Notes under the pieces: model-generated | Told to the model about the DNA's origin: nothing | The model's database searches: none | Seen by the model: only the letters and a program-made list of their open reading frames with translations | Shown: positions 24,359 to 32,220 of the stretch, piece by piece | How positions within the stretch are numbered: the stretch's first letter is position 1 | Layout: each line of letters begins with the position of its first letter | Assembly: GCA_937899835.1 (NCBI GenBank) | Contig: CALCCE010000019.1 | Location: 1 to 38,963, forward strand | DNA from: an uncultured Flavobacteriales bacterium | GTDB lineage: Bacteria > Bacteroidota > Bacteroidia > Flavobacteriales_G > Salibacteraceae | DNA length: 38,963 nucleotides | Direction of reading: 5' to 3' | Translations under genes and position numbers: made by a program

Positions 24359-24931
24359 TTACGATTCCACTGCGTTCACATCGGCAGTAATGGTCAACTG
24401 CGTAGTAGAAGGCTCGGTGTTGGCCGTAATGGTGACCGTTTTGGTTTGCTTGTCTTTTTGAGTACCAGGCTTGTAAACCACCTCAATTTCTCCGGTTTGT
24501 CCGGGAGGAATGGGCTCCTTAGGATACTTAGGAACAGTACAACCACAAGAACCTACAGCACTTTGAATGATCAGCGGGTTACTACCCGAGTTGGTAAACT
24601 TGAAAACGTGCTTGTTTTCGGTGTTTTGATCGATAGACCCAAAGTCGTGGCTCATTTGAGCAAAAGTCATGTCGGTAGGAGGACCGGCAGGCTTTGGTGG
24701 CTCAGCAGGCTTGTTAAAATCGTTGGTGTTGATGGTTTTGGTCACATCTCCGGGAGCCGTCACATTAGGAGCGGGCGTAGCTGGTGCGGTACTTGCGGTG
24801 GAGAGGCTGGGCCGGGCGGGAGTAGAAGAGCTGCTATCACTACCACCGTTCATAAAGAAGGTGTTAACGATCAGCACTACTGCAATAACCCCTAAAAGGC
24901 CGACTTTGATCTGTTCGAGATTTTCTTTCAT
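24359..24931 (-). CDS. Membrane-anchored DUF1573 protein
   Basis: The 190-aa product has an uncleaved N-terminal membrane helix (residues 8-27, IKVGLLGVIAVVLIVNTFFM). A Ser/Thr/Pro/Ala-rich linker follows (30-85), then a DUF1573 domain (about 88-185: MSHDFGSIDQNTENKHVFKF, SAVGSCGCTVPKYPKEPIPPGQ, GEIEVVYKPG). The CGC motif is typical of the family. Function is unknown; Ig-like periplasmic domains of this kind are very common in Bacteroidota. It is a single-gene unit with its own -7 box and a strong terminator. It shares its fold with the N-terminal domain of the coiled-coil protein at 1-3059. Confidence 0.92.
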   Translation of the reverse strand: MKENLEQIKVGLLGVIAVVLIVNTFFMNGGSDSSSSTPARPSLSTASTAPATPAPNVTAPGDVTKTINTNDFNKPAEPPKPAGPPTDMTFAQMSHDFGSIDQNTENKHVFKFTNSGSNPLIIQSAVGSCGCTVPKYPKEPIPPGQTGEIEVVYKPGTQKDKQTKTVTITANTEPSTTQLTITADVNAVES

Positions 24932-24963
24932 AGTCTTATGGGTTTCGGTGGTTTAGAGTCCGT

Positions 24964-24971
24964 CAAATTTA
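24964..24971 (-). promoter_or_regulatory. -7 promoter element of the DUF1573 gene
   Basis: The minus strand reads TAAATTTG (24971-24964), a perfect TAnnTTTG box 32 bp upstream of the ATG at 24931. No convincing -33 TTG is found at the usual spacing, so confidence is moderate. Confidence 0.4.
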
Positions 24972-24984
24972 AAAAAAATGCCTT

Positions 24985-26592
24985 TTACTTATAACTCAAC
25001 TTCATTTTTTCAAAAGTACGGCCTTCAATGATCTCCACCGCCTTGTTAAAAGTAGCGTCAGAATCGTTGTAAATCTGGTAATAAGCCCCGGTTTTCCACA
25101 ATCCACGTGCAATCAAAGCCTTGATTTGGAGGGCAATTAAATCGCCGGAAATCAGGATGTCGTCATCGTTTTGGGCCACCCCTTCCGCAGCAGCGTAGTC
25201 GTAAAAGCGGGCCAACAAAGCGGCATTCACCTCAAATTCATCTTTAAAGTCCGTTACCTGATTGTAAGACGACAGCAACTGATCGCGGTTGTCGTCCAGG
25301 TAAGAAATTACAAAATCGTTCAGCAAGCCTTTTCTACGAACCAGGTTGTAGTAATCGGAAATACCTGAAGTGTCGAGCGGCACAAAAATGTCGGGCATGA
25401 TGCCACCACCACCGTAAACTACCCGCTTTTTGGGCGTGTAAAACTTGAGTGAATCCGGAAATTGAATGCTGTCGCTGCTCCACACTTCGCCAGTTTCAAA
25501 GCGCTGGGTAATGGCTTTGTAATATTCCTGGGTGCCATCTTCGTAGGGCCGCTGGATGGAGCGGCCGGTAGGCGTATAGTAGCGTGAGATGGTGAGCCGA
25601 ATCGCTGAACCGTCGGGCATCGAATACGGTTTTTGCACCAGTCCCTTGCCAAAGGAACGACGACCGATAATAATGCCACGATCCCAATCCTGGATCGCTC
25701 CGGCCACGATTTCGCTGGCGGAAGCCGAACCTTCGTCGATCATCACCACCAGTTTTCCCTTTTCAAAATTGCCTTTCGAGGTGGCAAACTTCTCTTTCTT
25801 CGGAAAAGAGCGGCCTTCGGTGTACACCACCAACTTTTTATTCGATAAAAACTGATCCGCCAGATCGATGGCGGTGCGCAGGTAGCCCCCGCTGTTGCCC
25901 CGCAAATCCAAAATCATGTGTTTCATGCCTTTGGATTGCAGCACCCCGACTGCCAGTTCGATTTCGCCCATGGTAGTGGCCGAAAAGCGGTTGAGCTTGA
26001 TGTAGCCAATGTCCTTGTTGATCATGTAAGAGGCATCCACGCTAAAAATGGGTATCCGGTCGCGGGTAATGGTATAAGGCACAAGGTCAACTTCTCCCCG
26101 GCGTTTCACCCGCAAATGCACTTGGGTGCCTTTGGGGCCGCGCAGGTGTTCGGTCACGTCTTTGCTCGAAAAACCCACACCGGCAACCAGCTTGTCGCCA
26201 ATGTAAACGATGCGGTCGCCCGGGCGAACGCCCAACTTCTCGGAAGGGCCACCACTGATCGGACTCACCACCACAATGGTGTCTTTCACCATGTTGTATT
26301 GAATGCCAATACCGTCAAAATTACCCACCAGGGGCTCATTCATGCGTTTCAGCTCCTCCTTGGAAATGTATACCGAGTGCGGATCGAGGTCTTTGAGTAC
26401 CCCCATAATGGCCGACTCCACCAATTGATCGGGGTTGACAGTGTCCACATAGTAGCGGGATACATCTTCTAAAAAGGATTCGAATTTTTTGGCCCCGTCG
26501 TAGGTGTCGAATTGGGCATGAGCGGTGGTGTTGAGCAACAAACCGAATACCAAAAGACTTAGGGCAGGAGGGATAAATTTCCTAAAGAACAT
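24985..26592 (-). CDS. S41 family C-terminal processing peptidase
   Basis: From ATG 26592 the product has 535 residues: a signal peptide (1-26, ending AHAQ), a PDZ domain (about 85-170, VRPGDRIVYIGDKLVAGVGF), and an S41 core with LDLRGNSGGYLRTAIDLAD. The catalytic Ser291 is in EGSASASE and the general base Lys316 in GRRSFGKGLVQ. The longer frame to 26679 would put 29 Cys-rich residues ahead of the signal peptide and is rejected. CtpA-type enzymes trim C-termini of periplasmic proteins. It is divergent from the DUF4476 gene and ends 54 bp before the DUF1573 start. Confidence 0.94.
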   Translation of the reverse strand: MFFRKFIPPALSLLVFGLLLNTTAHAQFDTYDGAKKFESFLEDVSRYYVDTVNPDQLVESAIMGVLKDLDPHSVYISKEELKRMNEPLVGNFDGIGIQYNMVKDTIVVVSPISGGPSEKLGVRPGDRIVYIGDKLVAGVGFSSKDVTEHLRGPKGTQVHLRVKRRGEVDLVPYTITRDRIPIFSVDASYMINKDIGYIKLNRFSATTMGEIELAVGVLQSKGMKHMILDLRGNSGGYLRTAIDLADQFLSNKKLVVYTEGRSFPKKEKFATSKGNFEKGKLVVMIDEGSASASEIVAGAIQDWDRGIIIGRRSFGKGLVQKPYSMPDGSAIRLTISRYYTPTGRSIQRPYEDGTQEYYKAITQRFETGEVWSSDSIQFPDSLKFYTPKKRVVYGGGGIMPDIFVPLDTSGISDYYNLVRRKGLLNDFVISYLDDNRDQLLSSYNQVTDFKDEFEVNAALLARFYDYAAAEGVAQNDDDILISGDLIALQIKALIARGLWKTGAYYQIYNDSDATFNKAVEIIEGRTFEKMKLSYK

Positions 26593-26729
26593 ACAATTAC
26601 AAAAGATTGATAAGCGCCTTCCACCTAAATGTACACAGCATGGGGCAATGGAAGATGGCCTACAGAAATTTTTTTTCACCGACCCTTAGTGTAAATCACT
26701 GAAAGGTAAGCTAATGCATAACGCCTGAA

Positions 26730-26761
26730 CAAAGGAAAAGTTACGGCATCCCATCAGCAAA
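26730..26761 (-). promoter_or_regulatory. Possible promoter of the S41 peptidase gene
   Basis: On the minus strand TTTG (26761-26758), a 20-bp spacer and TTCCTTTG (26737-26730, one mismatch) fit the Bacteroidota pattern. The leader to the ATG at 26592 would be about 130 nt. Confidence 0.35.
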
Positions 26762-26901
26762 ATTGCCTTGGGCGTTTTCCTTCCAAAGCTTATTGAAAGC
26801 ATTTACAAATCCTCTTTTTTTCAAGTGCCTGAAGTTGATGGTTTTAGGTTTTTGGCACGGCCTTTGGTTACTGTAGAGCAACATCACAATAATCCTAAAA
26901 G

Positions 26902-26908
26902 AAAGGAG
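26902..26908 (+). promoter_or_regulatory. Strong Shine-Dalgarno sequence deciding the DUF4476 start
   Basis: AAAGGAG lies 9 bases before the ATG at 26918, an ideal anti-SD match. It is unusual in this window, where most genes lack one. It fixes the start at 26918 rather than the upstream in-frame ATG at 26768. Confidence 0.65.
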
Positions 26909-26917
26909 AGCAGTAAC

Positions 26918-27697
26918 ATGAAAAAAGCGTTAACAACCCTCGCCCTCGGACTCGGAATTCTCATCGGCAGTGCATCGGCTAACTACCGGGGACACGCTGC
27001 TTCGATCCTGACCCTGTCTTCTTTTGACAATGCTTTGATAACGATTGAAATGAACAACCGTGTCATCGCCAACCCCAGCCAGGTCGTTCGAATGAATGGC
27101 TTACGCCCCGGGAACCACTGGATTCGCGTGGTGAAACACCAACTGAACCCCCACGGCTACGGCACGACCAACTTCATTGCGTACGAAGGATACATTCAAA
27201 TTCCGGCACGCTCCAGAGTTACCGCCCGCTTAGGAGGCAGAAACAACCTCTTCATCAAACGCGTGGTTCCCCTGCAGGTCAACCGCCCGGTGGTAAATCC
27301 AAACCGTGGACGCTATGGTAGAGGTTCTACCGCTCCCCGTCCTCGCTACGGACGCGGCAGCACGGCAACACCAGTTTGTCAACCAGTAGTACAACCCGTA
27401 CAACAACCGGTTTTTGGAATGCCGCCTCAAGTAATGGAAAACGTGTTGTTTTCCATGCAGAACACCGCTTTCGACAATTCGAGAGTATCCATAGCCCGTC
27501 AAGCGATTTCTGCCCACGGCATTAGTTCAGATCAGGTGTTGCAATTGATGCAACAACTCACCTTCGAAAGAAGTCGACTGGAGTTGGCCAAGTTCGCCTA
27601 CCAGTTCACGGTAGACCCCAACAACTACTTTGTAGTCAACAACGGGTTCACCTTCAACAGTAGCATTCGCGAACTCGACCGCTTCATCTACGGATAA
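26918..27697 (+). CDS. Secreted DUF4476 domain protein
   Basis: The 259-aa product has a signal peptide (residues 1-21, ending GSASA) and an N-terminal beta domain (25-110, LITIEMNNRVIANPSQ and GLRPGNHWIRVVK). An Arg/Gly/Pro repeat linker contains RYGRGST twice, and a C-terminal DUF4476 domain follows (about 165-258: FDNSRVSIARQAISAHGISSDQ, then LTFERSRLELAKFAY and VDPNNYFVV). DUF4476 is a Bacteroidota family of unknown function. The strong SD suggests high expression, and a strong terminator follows. The protein probably resides in the periplasm or outside the cell. Confidence 0.92.
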   Translation: MKKALTTLALGLGILIGSASANYRGHAASILTLSSFDNALITIEMNNRVIANPSQVVRMNGLRPGNHWIRVVKHQLNPHGYGTTNFIAYEGYIQIPARSRVTARLGGRNNLFIKRVVPLQVNRPVVNPNRGRYGRGSTAPRPRYGRGSTATPVCQPVVQPVQQPVFGMPPQVMENVLFSMQNTAFDNSRVSIARQAISAHGISSDQVLQLMQQLTFERSRLELAKFAYQFTVDPNNYFVVNNGFTFNSSIRELDRFIYG

Positions 27698-27726
27698 ATA
27701 ATCTTTACTTGCTCCACATCCCGACT

Positions 27727-27761
27727 GGGGGCCGATTCAACAGAGTCGGTCCCCTTTTTTT
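27727..27761 (+). terminator. Rho-independent terminator of the DUF4476 gene
   Basis: A 12-bp stem with two G-T wobbles (GGGGGCCGATTC paired with GAGTCGGTCCCC) and an AACA loop is followed by seven Ts. The T-run overlaps the last two bases of the convergent EEP gene, so the gap between the genes is used entirely by the terminator. Confidence 0.85.
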
Positions 27762-28791
27762 AGCGCTTTTTTACAAAGACCAGCGTAGCCCGCACCGGAA
27801 GGTGATCGGAATAGCCCCCATAGTAGCGGTTGCCCCCGTAAGTACGGTTGGGTTTCTGTTCCCCGTTATCGGGGTTGGTGTAGAGCATAAACTCTTCTTT
27901 CACCGGTTGGGCACAATCCGGGGTACCTATCAAACCGATGGAAGCTTGCAGTAGAGGATAGGACACGACTATTTGATCGAGCATGCCCCAGTTGCCCCGG
28001 TAATTGTAACTGCCTTCGCCTCTATCTTGCCCGGCACTCATGAGGTTGAACAAATCTTGCGGGCGGCTTGGAGTGGGGTTGGGGGTAGCCGAAAGCGTTT
28101 CGGTCATGCTTTTGTTTTGTGGATAATCGTTGAAATCGCCCATGATGACGATTTTGGCCTTCGGGTTGCGTTTCATAATCTTCTCCACTTCTACCCGAAG
28201 GACATAGGCCGCCCGTAGCCGTTTGGGCTCCGATTTTTCTTGTCCGCCGTAGCGGGAGGGCCAGTGGTTCACAAAAAAGTGTACCGTATCTTTTTTATAG
28301 GCCAATCCTTTCACATAGAGAATGTCGCGGGTCGTGCGCGAAGTATCTGCCAGGGTGACCGGTATGGCCCGATGGCTCAACACTTTGAGGTGCTTTTTGC
28401 GGTAGGCAAAAGCACAATCGATGCCGCGAAAGTCGGGGCTTTCATAGTGAATGATTTTGTATTTCCCTTTGCGGAGCTTGTCGGTTTTCAGCAGGTCGAC
28501 CACCACTTTGCGGTTTTCTACTTCGCACAAGCCAATGGCTGATGGCAACGTTTCGCCTCCGGCAGTGCTGAGGGCCAGGCTTAGTTTGTTGAGCTTGGTG
28601 GTGTAACGGGGAGCGGTCCACTTCTTTTCGCTGGAAGGGGTAAACTCATCGTCGTTTTTTACCGGGTGGTTCAGGGTATCGAAAAGGTTTTCCACGTTGT
28701 AGAATACCACGTTGAAAGGTTTGGTCTTTTGAGCCTGAAGGTTGGGGCTCGCAAAAAACAAGAGCAGGGAAACAAGGCAAAGAATACGCAT
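27760..28791 (-). CDS. Secreted endonuclease/exonuclease/phosphatase family nuclease
   Basis: The 343-aa product has a signal peptide (1-20, ending LQAQ) and a complete EEP domain. The residues are Asn32 in FYNVENLFD, Glu90 in GLCEVENRKV, His176 in NHWPSRYGG, Asp219/Asn221 in IMGDFNDYP, LDQIVVS, and Asp329/His330 in YSDHLPV. The VENLFD start and NHWPSR motif are typical of secreted Bacteroidota DNase-like proteins. It probably hydrolyses extracellular or periplasmic nucleic acid phosphodiesters. It is unrelated in architecture to the membrane-anchored EEP protein at 5371-6342. It converges with the DUF4476 gene. Confidence 0.92.
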   Translation of the reverse strand: MRILCLVSLLLFFASPNLQAQKTKPFNVVFYNVENLFDTLNHPVKNDDEFTPSSEKKWTAPRYTTKLNKLSLALSTAGGETLPSAIGLCEVENRKVVVDLLKTDKLRKGKYKIIHYESPDFRGIDCAFAYRKKHLKVLSHRAIPVTLADTSRTTRDILYVKGLAYKKDTVHFFVNHWPSRYGGQEKSEPKRLRAAYVLRVEVEKIMKRNPKAKIVIMGDFNDYPQNKSMTETLSATPNPTPSRPQDLFNLMSAGQDRGEGSYNYRGNWGMLDQIVVSYPLLQASIGLIGTPDCAQPVKEEFMLYTNPDNGEQKPNRTYGGNRYYGGYSDHLPVRATLVFVKKR

Positions 28792-28795
28792 GCCG

Positions 28796-28803
28796 CAAAA
28801 ATA
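28796..28803 (-). promoter_or_regulatory. -7-like element very close to the EEP nuclease start
   Basis: The minus strand reads TATTTTTG, a perfect TAnnTTTG box ending only 4 bp before the ATG at 28791. If it is functional the mRNA would be nearly leaderless. There is no -33 TTG at proper spacing, so chance is a real alternative. Confidence 0.25.
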
Positions 28804-28937
28804 ATCGTTTCCTAATTGGACCCCGATTTTTTGTTGGGTTGCCTTTCGCAGGCGATTATTTTGGATTTTTCTGCGGGATTTCTTCTATTTAATAGCCTGT
28901 AAAGCGCTTCCCGTTCTTGAAACGAACCCTTTCTTAC

Positions 28938-29696
28938 ATGAAATTCATTCAAAGATTGGCCCTTGGCTTGGGCTTTTTGTTGTTGGTCTCCGGCTCAACT
29001 TTGCCAACGCCCGATTTCAAAGCCGATCAAATGCGTTACTCCCGGGTGCGCAATGCCTACCAGGAAAAAGAAGCAGGCGCCAAAGCCCTGCTGACCGCTC
29101 AACAACTCGATTATTCCAATTTCGATCTGTTGTTGCGGGCCTATAAAGCCGAGAAAGAACTGCAAGTATTTGCTAAAAAGAAATCGGAAAAAACCTACCA
29201 ACTGGTGCAGACCTACGATTTCTGTCTCTTATCCGGCGAATTGGGTCCCAAAAGGCGCCAGGGCGATTATCAGGTACCCGAAGGGTTTTACCACATTGAT
29301 CGTTTCAATCCGGCCAGTAATTTTCATTTGTCGTTGGGCATCAACTACCCCAATGTTTCCGATCGAATATTGGGCTACAAAGCCTCCCTTGGTGGAGATA
29401 TTTTCATTCACGGTGCTTGTGTTACGGTGGGATGCATTCCAATTACCAATGCGAAAATCAAGGAACTCTATATTCTGGCGGTTCAAGCAAAAAATGCGGG
29501 TCAGAAAAAAATCCCGGTGCTCATCTTTCCCAACAAGATGCGCCCTGCTCAAATGGAAGCGCTGAAAAAGGAAGCACCTCAACTGATGGATTTTTGGGTC
29601 AACCTCAAAGCTGGCCACGATTTGTTTGAGTCCAGCAAGCAGCTACCCGCTTTTCGGGTAACCGAAAAAGGCCACTATGTTTTTACGGGCTCGTGA
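28938..29696 (+). CDS. L,D-transpeptidase (YkuD) family protein
   Basis: The 252-aa product has a signal peptide (about 1-21) and a helical region (25-85). A YkuD/L,D-transpeptidase core follows (about 90-200) with QVPEGFYHI near 112-120 and the active-site motif HGACVTVGCIPI, holding His158 and nucleophile Cys166. It resembles the murein L,D-transpeptidase family protein YafK/ErfK group, which forms or breaks 3-3 crosslinks or attaches proteins to peptidoglycan. I chose ATG 28938 rather than TTG 28917 because it starts the signal peptide directly. It converges with pbpC, 3 bp apart. Confidence 0.9.
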   Translation: MKFIQRLALGLGFLLLVSGSTLPTPDFKADQMRYSRVRNAYQEKEAGAKALLTAQQLDYSNFDLLLRAYKAEKELQVFAKKKSEKTYQLVQTYDFCLLSGELGPKRRQGDYQVPEGFYHIDRFNPASNFHLSLGINYPNVSDRILGYKASLGGDIFIHGACVTVGCIPITNAKIKELYILAVQAKNAGQKKIPVLIFPNKMRPAQMEALKKEAPQLMDFWVNLKAGHDLFESSKQLPAFRVTEKGHYVFTGS

Positions 29697-29699
29697 GGC

Positions 29700-32090
29700 T
29701 TAGCGCTCCCGGTCCACCACTTGAAACCGTTTTTTCAAAGTATTCCCCGCCTCATCAATGGCTACCATCAGGTGCCAACCCGGTGCAGGAGCTACTCCCA
29801 TTTGGTGGTAGAGCCGCGTATCGCCCAGGTATTCGCCATCCAGGTGCCAGAAAACCGAAGCCTTAGGGTTGCGGTGGGCCAATTCAAACACCACACGGCC
29901 TACCTCGCCATTCAATTCCAAAGGCACAAACAATTGCGAAGCTTCCCGCGGGTAGATCCACTCCATGACGGCTTCTTCCTCTTGCGGGCCGCAGCCCGGT
30001 GCAAAAGACGGCAATCGGCGATAGTTCGGATCGCGCTGTTGATAATACCAGGCCTGCACCGGCGGAAGCACAAACCAATCCGCAGCCACCATCTCACTGG
30101 CAGGCACACAGTCACGCGATACGCGGTATCGGCCCTCCAAATCGGTATGGATGCGTTGGTGAAAAGGGCAAGCGGGTGCTTCTTTGGTACTGGCAGCTAC
30201 CCAAGTCGTATCCCGGTCGGGGCACCAGGGACTTGCCTGGTAGCCACTGCGTTGGCAAACCACCGTTTCCTGCAAATCATCGTAGGGCACCTCAAACCAT
30301 CGGCTTTCGGGCCGAAGCAGGCGAAAAAGATCGAACATCACCGGAGCAGCTGCGCCCACGCCGGTGAGCCCGGGCCGGCCTTCTCCATCGGCATTGCCTA
30401 CCCACACGCCCACTACGTGGCGGGGCGTGGTGCCAATTGCCCAGCCATCGCGAAAACCAAAACTGGTTCCGGTTTTCCAGGCCACTTGCCGCGAACCGGC
30501 AAAAGCTTGCCAGCCTTCGTCTTGCAGGGGCCGGGCAACCTCTTGCATTGCTTCGTACACCGTGTAAGTAGCGCCAGCGGTTAAAGGAGCGTTGGTAGCG
30601 TGGCCTTCTGCGGCTAAAGGTGGAGGAGCATCCGCTAATAAATAGTGTGGAGGGTGCCAATCTTCAGGAGCATACCGGGAATTCAATTCCCGAAAATGAT
30701 TCAGGCTGCGGCTCATGCTGGCATAAGTGCCGCACAACTCGTAGAGGCGGGCTTCGGCCCCACCCAAAATGAGGGAAAGGCCATAGTGATCGGCCGATCG
30801 GTTGAAAGTGGTAAACGGCAATTGCTGTAGCAGGTGGTGAAACTTTTCGGTGCCGAAATCACGCAGTAAGCGCACGGCAGGCACATTGAGCGATCGCGAG
30901 AGGGCCAGGTGAGCGGGCACCGCTCCATCGTAGCGCTGGTCAAAGTTTTTCGGAGTGTAACCTGAAATGTGGGTTGGAATATCCGGCACCAGCATGGCCG
31001 GCAACAAGTCGCCCTCCTGCATCAGTTGGGCATAGAGTAGGGGCTTTAGGATGCTACCCGTGCTGCGAGGGGCCATCGCGCAATCTACTTGCTGGCCCGT
31101 GACTTGCCCCGTTGGAGCCGCTACGTTGCCAATGTAAGCGCGGGTAGCGCCACTTTCTACCTCCAAAATCACAGCCGCCAGGTTGTAAATTTCGTTGGCC
31201 CGTAAGCGGGGCAGGTGTCGTTTCACAGCCTCTTGAGCACGGGCCTGCAATTCAATTTCTAAAGTAGTAGTGATGCGTTGGCCGTGGTGGCCATCTTTGG
31301 CTGAGCGGTCCAACAGGTGCGGTGCCAGTTGAGGCAGTGGTAAAGGTTTGCCGGGCAGGTCTTCCAGTTGTGAAAGGGCACAAGTAGCCGAATCGATATA
31401 ATCGTTTTGCCACAACCGATGGAGCAGTAAGTTGCGTTTCAACTTCAAACGCTCTTGGTTCCGGCCCGGAAAAATGAGCGAAGGTGCATTGGGCAACACC
31501 GCCAGCGTAGCCGATTCGGCCCAACTCAAGGTATGGGCCGGCCGGCCGTAGTACCGCCAGGCTGCTGCTTCCAGGCCCACCACATTTCCGCCAAAAGGCG
31601 CATTGGAGGCGTAGAGTTTTAGAATGTCTGCCTTGCGGTAGCTGCACTCCATGCGCAGTGCCTGCACCATTTCAATGATTTTTTCCCAATAGGTACGGGC
31701 TTGTCCCTTGCGTGCCATGCGAATCACTTGCATGCTGATGGTGCTGCCGCCTCGCACCACGCGTCCGTTTTGCAGGTTGCGTTTCAAAGCATTGAACAAC
31801 GACACCGGATTGATCCCCGGGTGGGAATAGAAATGCCGGTCTTCGAATTGCAGCAAGGCCACTTCAAATTTGTGGGGCACACTATCGGAAGGCGGAAAGC
31901 GCCATTGCCCATCGGAAGCAATACGGGCGCCCAAAAGCTCCCCTTGCCGGTCGAGCAAAACAGTGCAAGTCGGTTGGTCGAACAAAGGGTCGGGCAGGAA
32001 GTTCCAAAACCAAACGAAGAGCAAGAGCAGACCAAGCAAACGCCAACGCTGCCGGCGAAATCTTGCTTTCCAACGCTTACGTGTTTTCAT
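29700..32090 (-). CDS. pbpC: Penicillin-binding protein 1C (bifunctional glycosyltransferase/transpeptidase-type)
   Basis: The 796-aa product has one membrane anchor (residues 17-33) and a GT51 domain with catalytic Glu83 in FEDRHFYSHPG and RGGSTISMQVIRM at 113-125. The transpeptidase domain has active Ser346 in STGSILKP, SLN at 400-402 and KTGT at 539-542. A C-terminal BiPBP_C domain lies at about 690-790. All catalytic motifs are intact. It polymerises glycan strands on the periplasmic face. The A2M gene upstream on the same strand is the known partner of PBP1C; here a GldM-C-like gene lies between. The gap to that gene is 130 bp and contains a hairpin. Confidence 0.96.
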   Translation of the reverse strand: MKTRKRWKARFRRQRWRLLGLLLLFVWFWNFLPDPLFDQPTCTVLLDRQGELLGARIASDGQWRFPPSDSVPHKFEVALLQFEDRHFYSHPGINPVSLFNALKRNLQNGRVVRGGSTISMQVIRMARKGQARTYWEKIIEMVQALRMECSYRKADILKLYASNAPFGGNVVGLEAAAWRYYGRPAHTLSWAESATLAVLPNAPSLIFPGRNQERLKLKRNLLLHRLWQNDYIDSATCALSQLEDLPGKPLPLPQLAPHLLDRSAKDGHHGQRITTTLEIELQARAQEAVKRHLPRLRANEIYNLAAVILEVESGATRAYIGNVAAPTGQVTGQQVDCAMAPRSTGSILKPLLYAQLMQEGDLLPAMLVPDIPTHISGYTPKNFDQRYDGAVPAHLALSRSLNVPAVRLLRDFGTEKFHHLLQQLPFTTFNRSADHYGLSLILGGAEARLYELCGTYASMSRSLNHFRELNSRYAPEDWHPPHYLLADAPPPLAAEGHATNAPLTAGATYTVYEAMQEVARPLQDEGWQAFAGSRQVAWKTGTSFGFRDGWAIGTTPRHVVGVWVGNADGEGRPGLTGVGAAAPVMFDLFRLLRPESRWFEVPYDDLQETVVCQRSGYQASPWCPDRDTTWVAASTKEAPACPFHQRIHTDLEGRYRVSRDCVPASEMVAADWFVLPPVQAWYYQQRDPNYRRLPSFAPGCGPQEEEAVMEWIYPREASQLFVPLELNGEVGRVVFELAHRNPKASVFWHLDGEYLGDTRLYHQMGVAPAPGWHLMVAIDEAGNTLKKRFQVVDRER

Positions 32091-32174
32091 GCCTTAAGCC
32101 ACTACTACAGTTTCGGATTCGGGACAATGTTACTTTATAAAGAAAGCTGTAAAACTTCAATGCAACAGGATAAC

Positions 32175-32204
32175 ATGGCCCATCTTTACAGGCCATATTT
32201 TTTT
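32175..32204 (+). terminator. Hairpin with T-run between the GldM-C-like gene and pbpC, antisense orientation
   Basis: ATGGCC (32175-32180), a 10-base loop and GGCCAT (32191-32196) are followed by A and seven Ts on the plus strand. No plus-strand gene lies upstream, so as a terminator it would only stop antisense transcription into the A2M gene. On the minus strand the same stem lacks a T-run and may be a processing or attenuation structure before pbpC. Confidence 0.4.
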
Positions 32205-32220
32205 ATGAATTCGGGATTCA

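Larger units (their letters stand above)
26593..26917. other. 325-bp divergent intergenic region
   Basis: This gap separates the S41 gene (minus) from the DUF4476 gene (plus). It contains a possible minus-strand promoter (26730-26761) and, for the plus strand, only poor -7 matches (GGCCTTTG at 26859-26866 with a TTG 21 bp upstream). An in-frame extension of the DUF4476 gene to 26768 has no protein-like character. I see no RNA gene. Confidence 0.6.

Noticed and set aside
26593-26679. Extended N-terminus of the S41 peptidase (29 extra residues)
   Set aside because: The extension is Cys-rich and would precede a perfect signal peptide beginning at Met 26592.
26768-26917. Extended N-terminus of the DUF4476 protein
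   Set aside because: The extra 50 residues precede a clear signal peptide, and a strong SD sequence marks ATG 26918.
29721-30584. 287-codon plus-strand frame over pbpC
   Set aside because: Antisense to the transpeptidase and C-terminal domains of an intact pbpC; the product is not protein-like.
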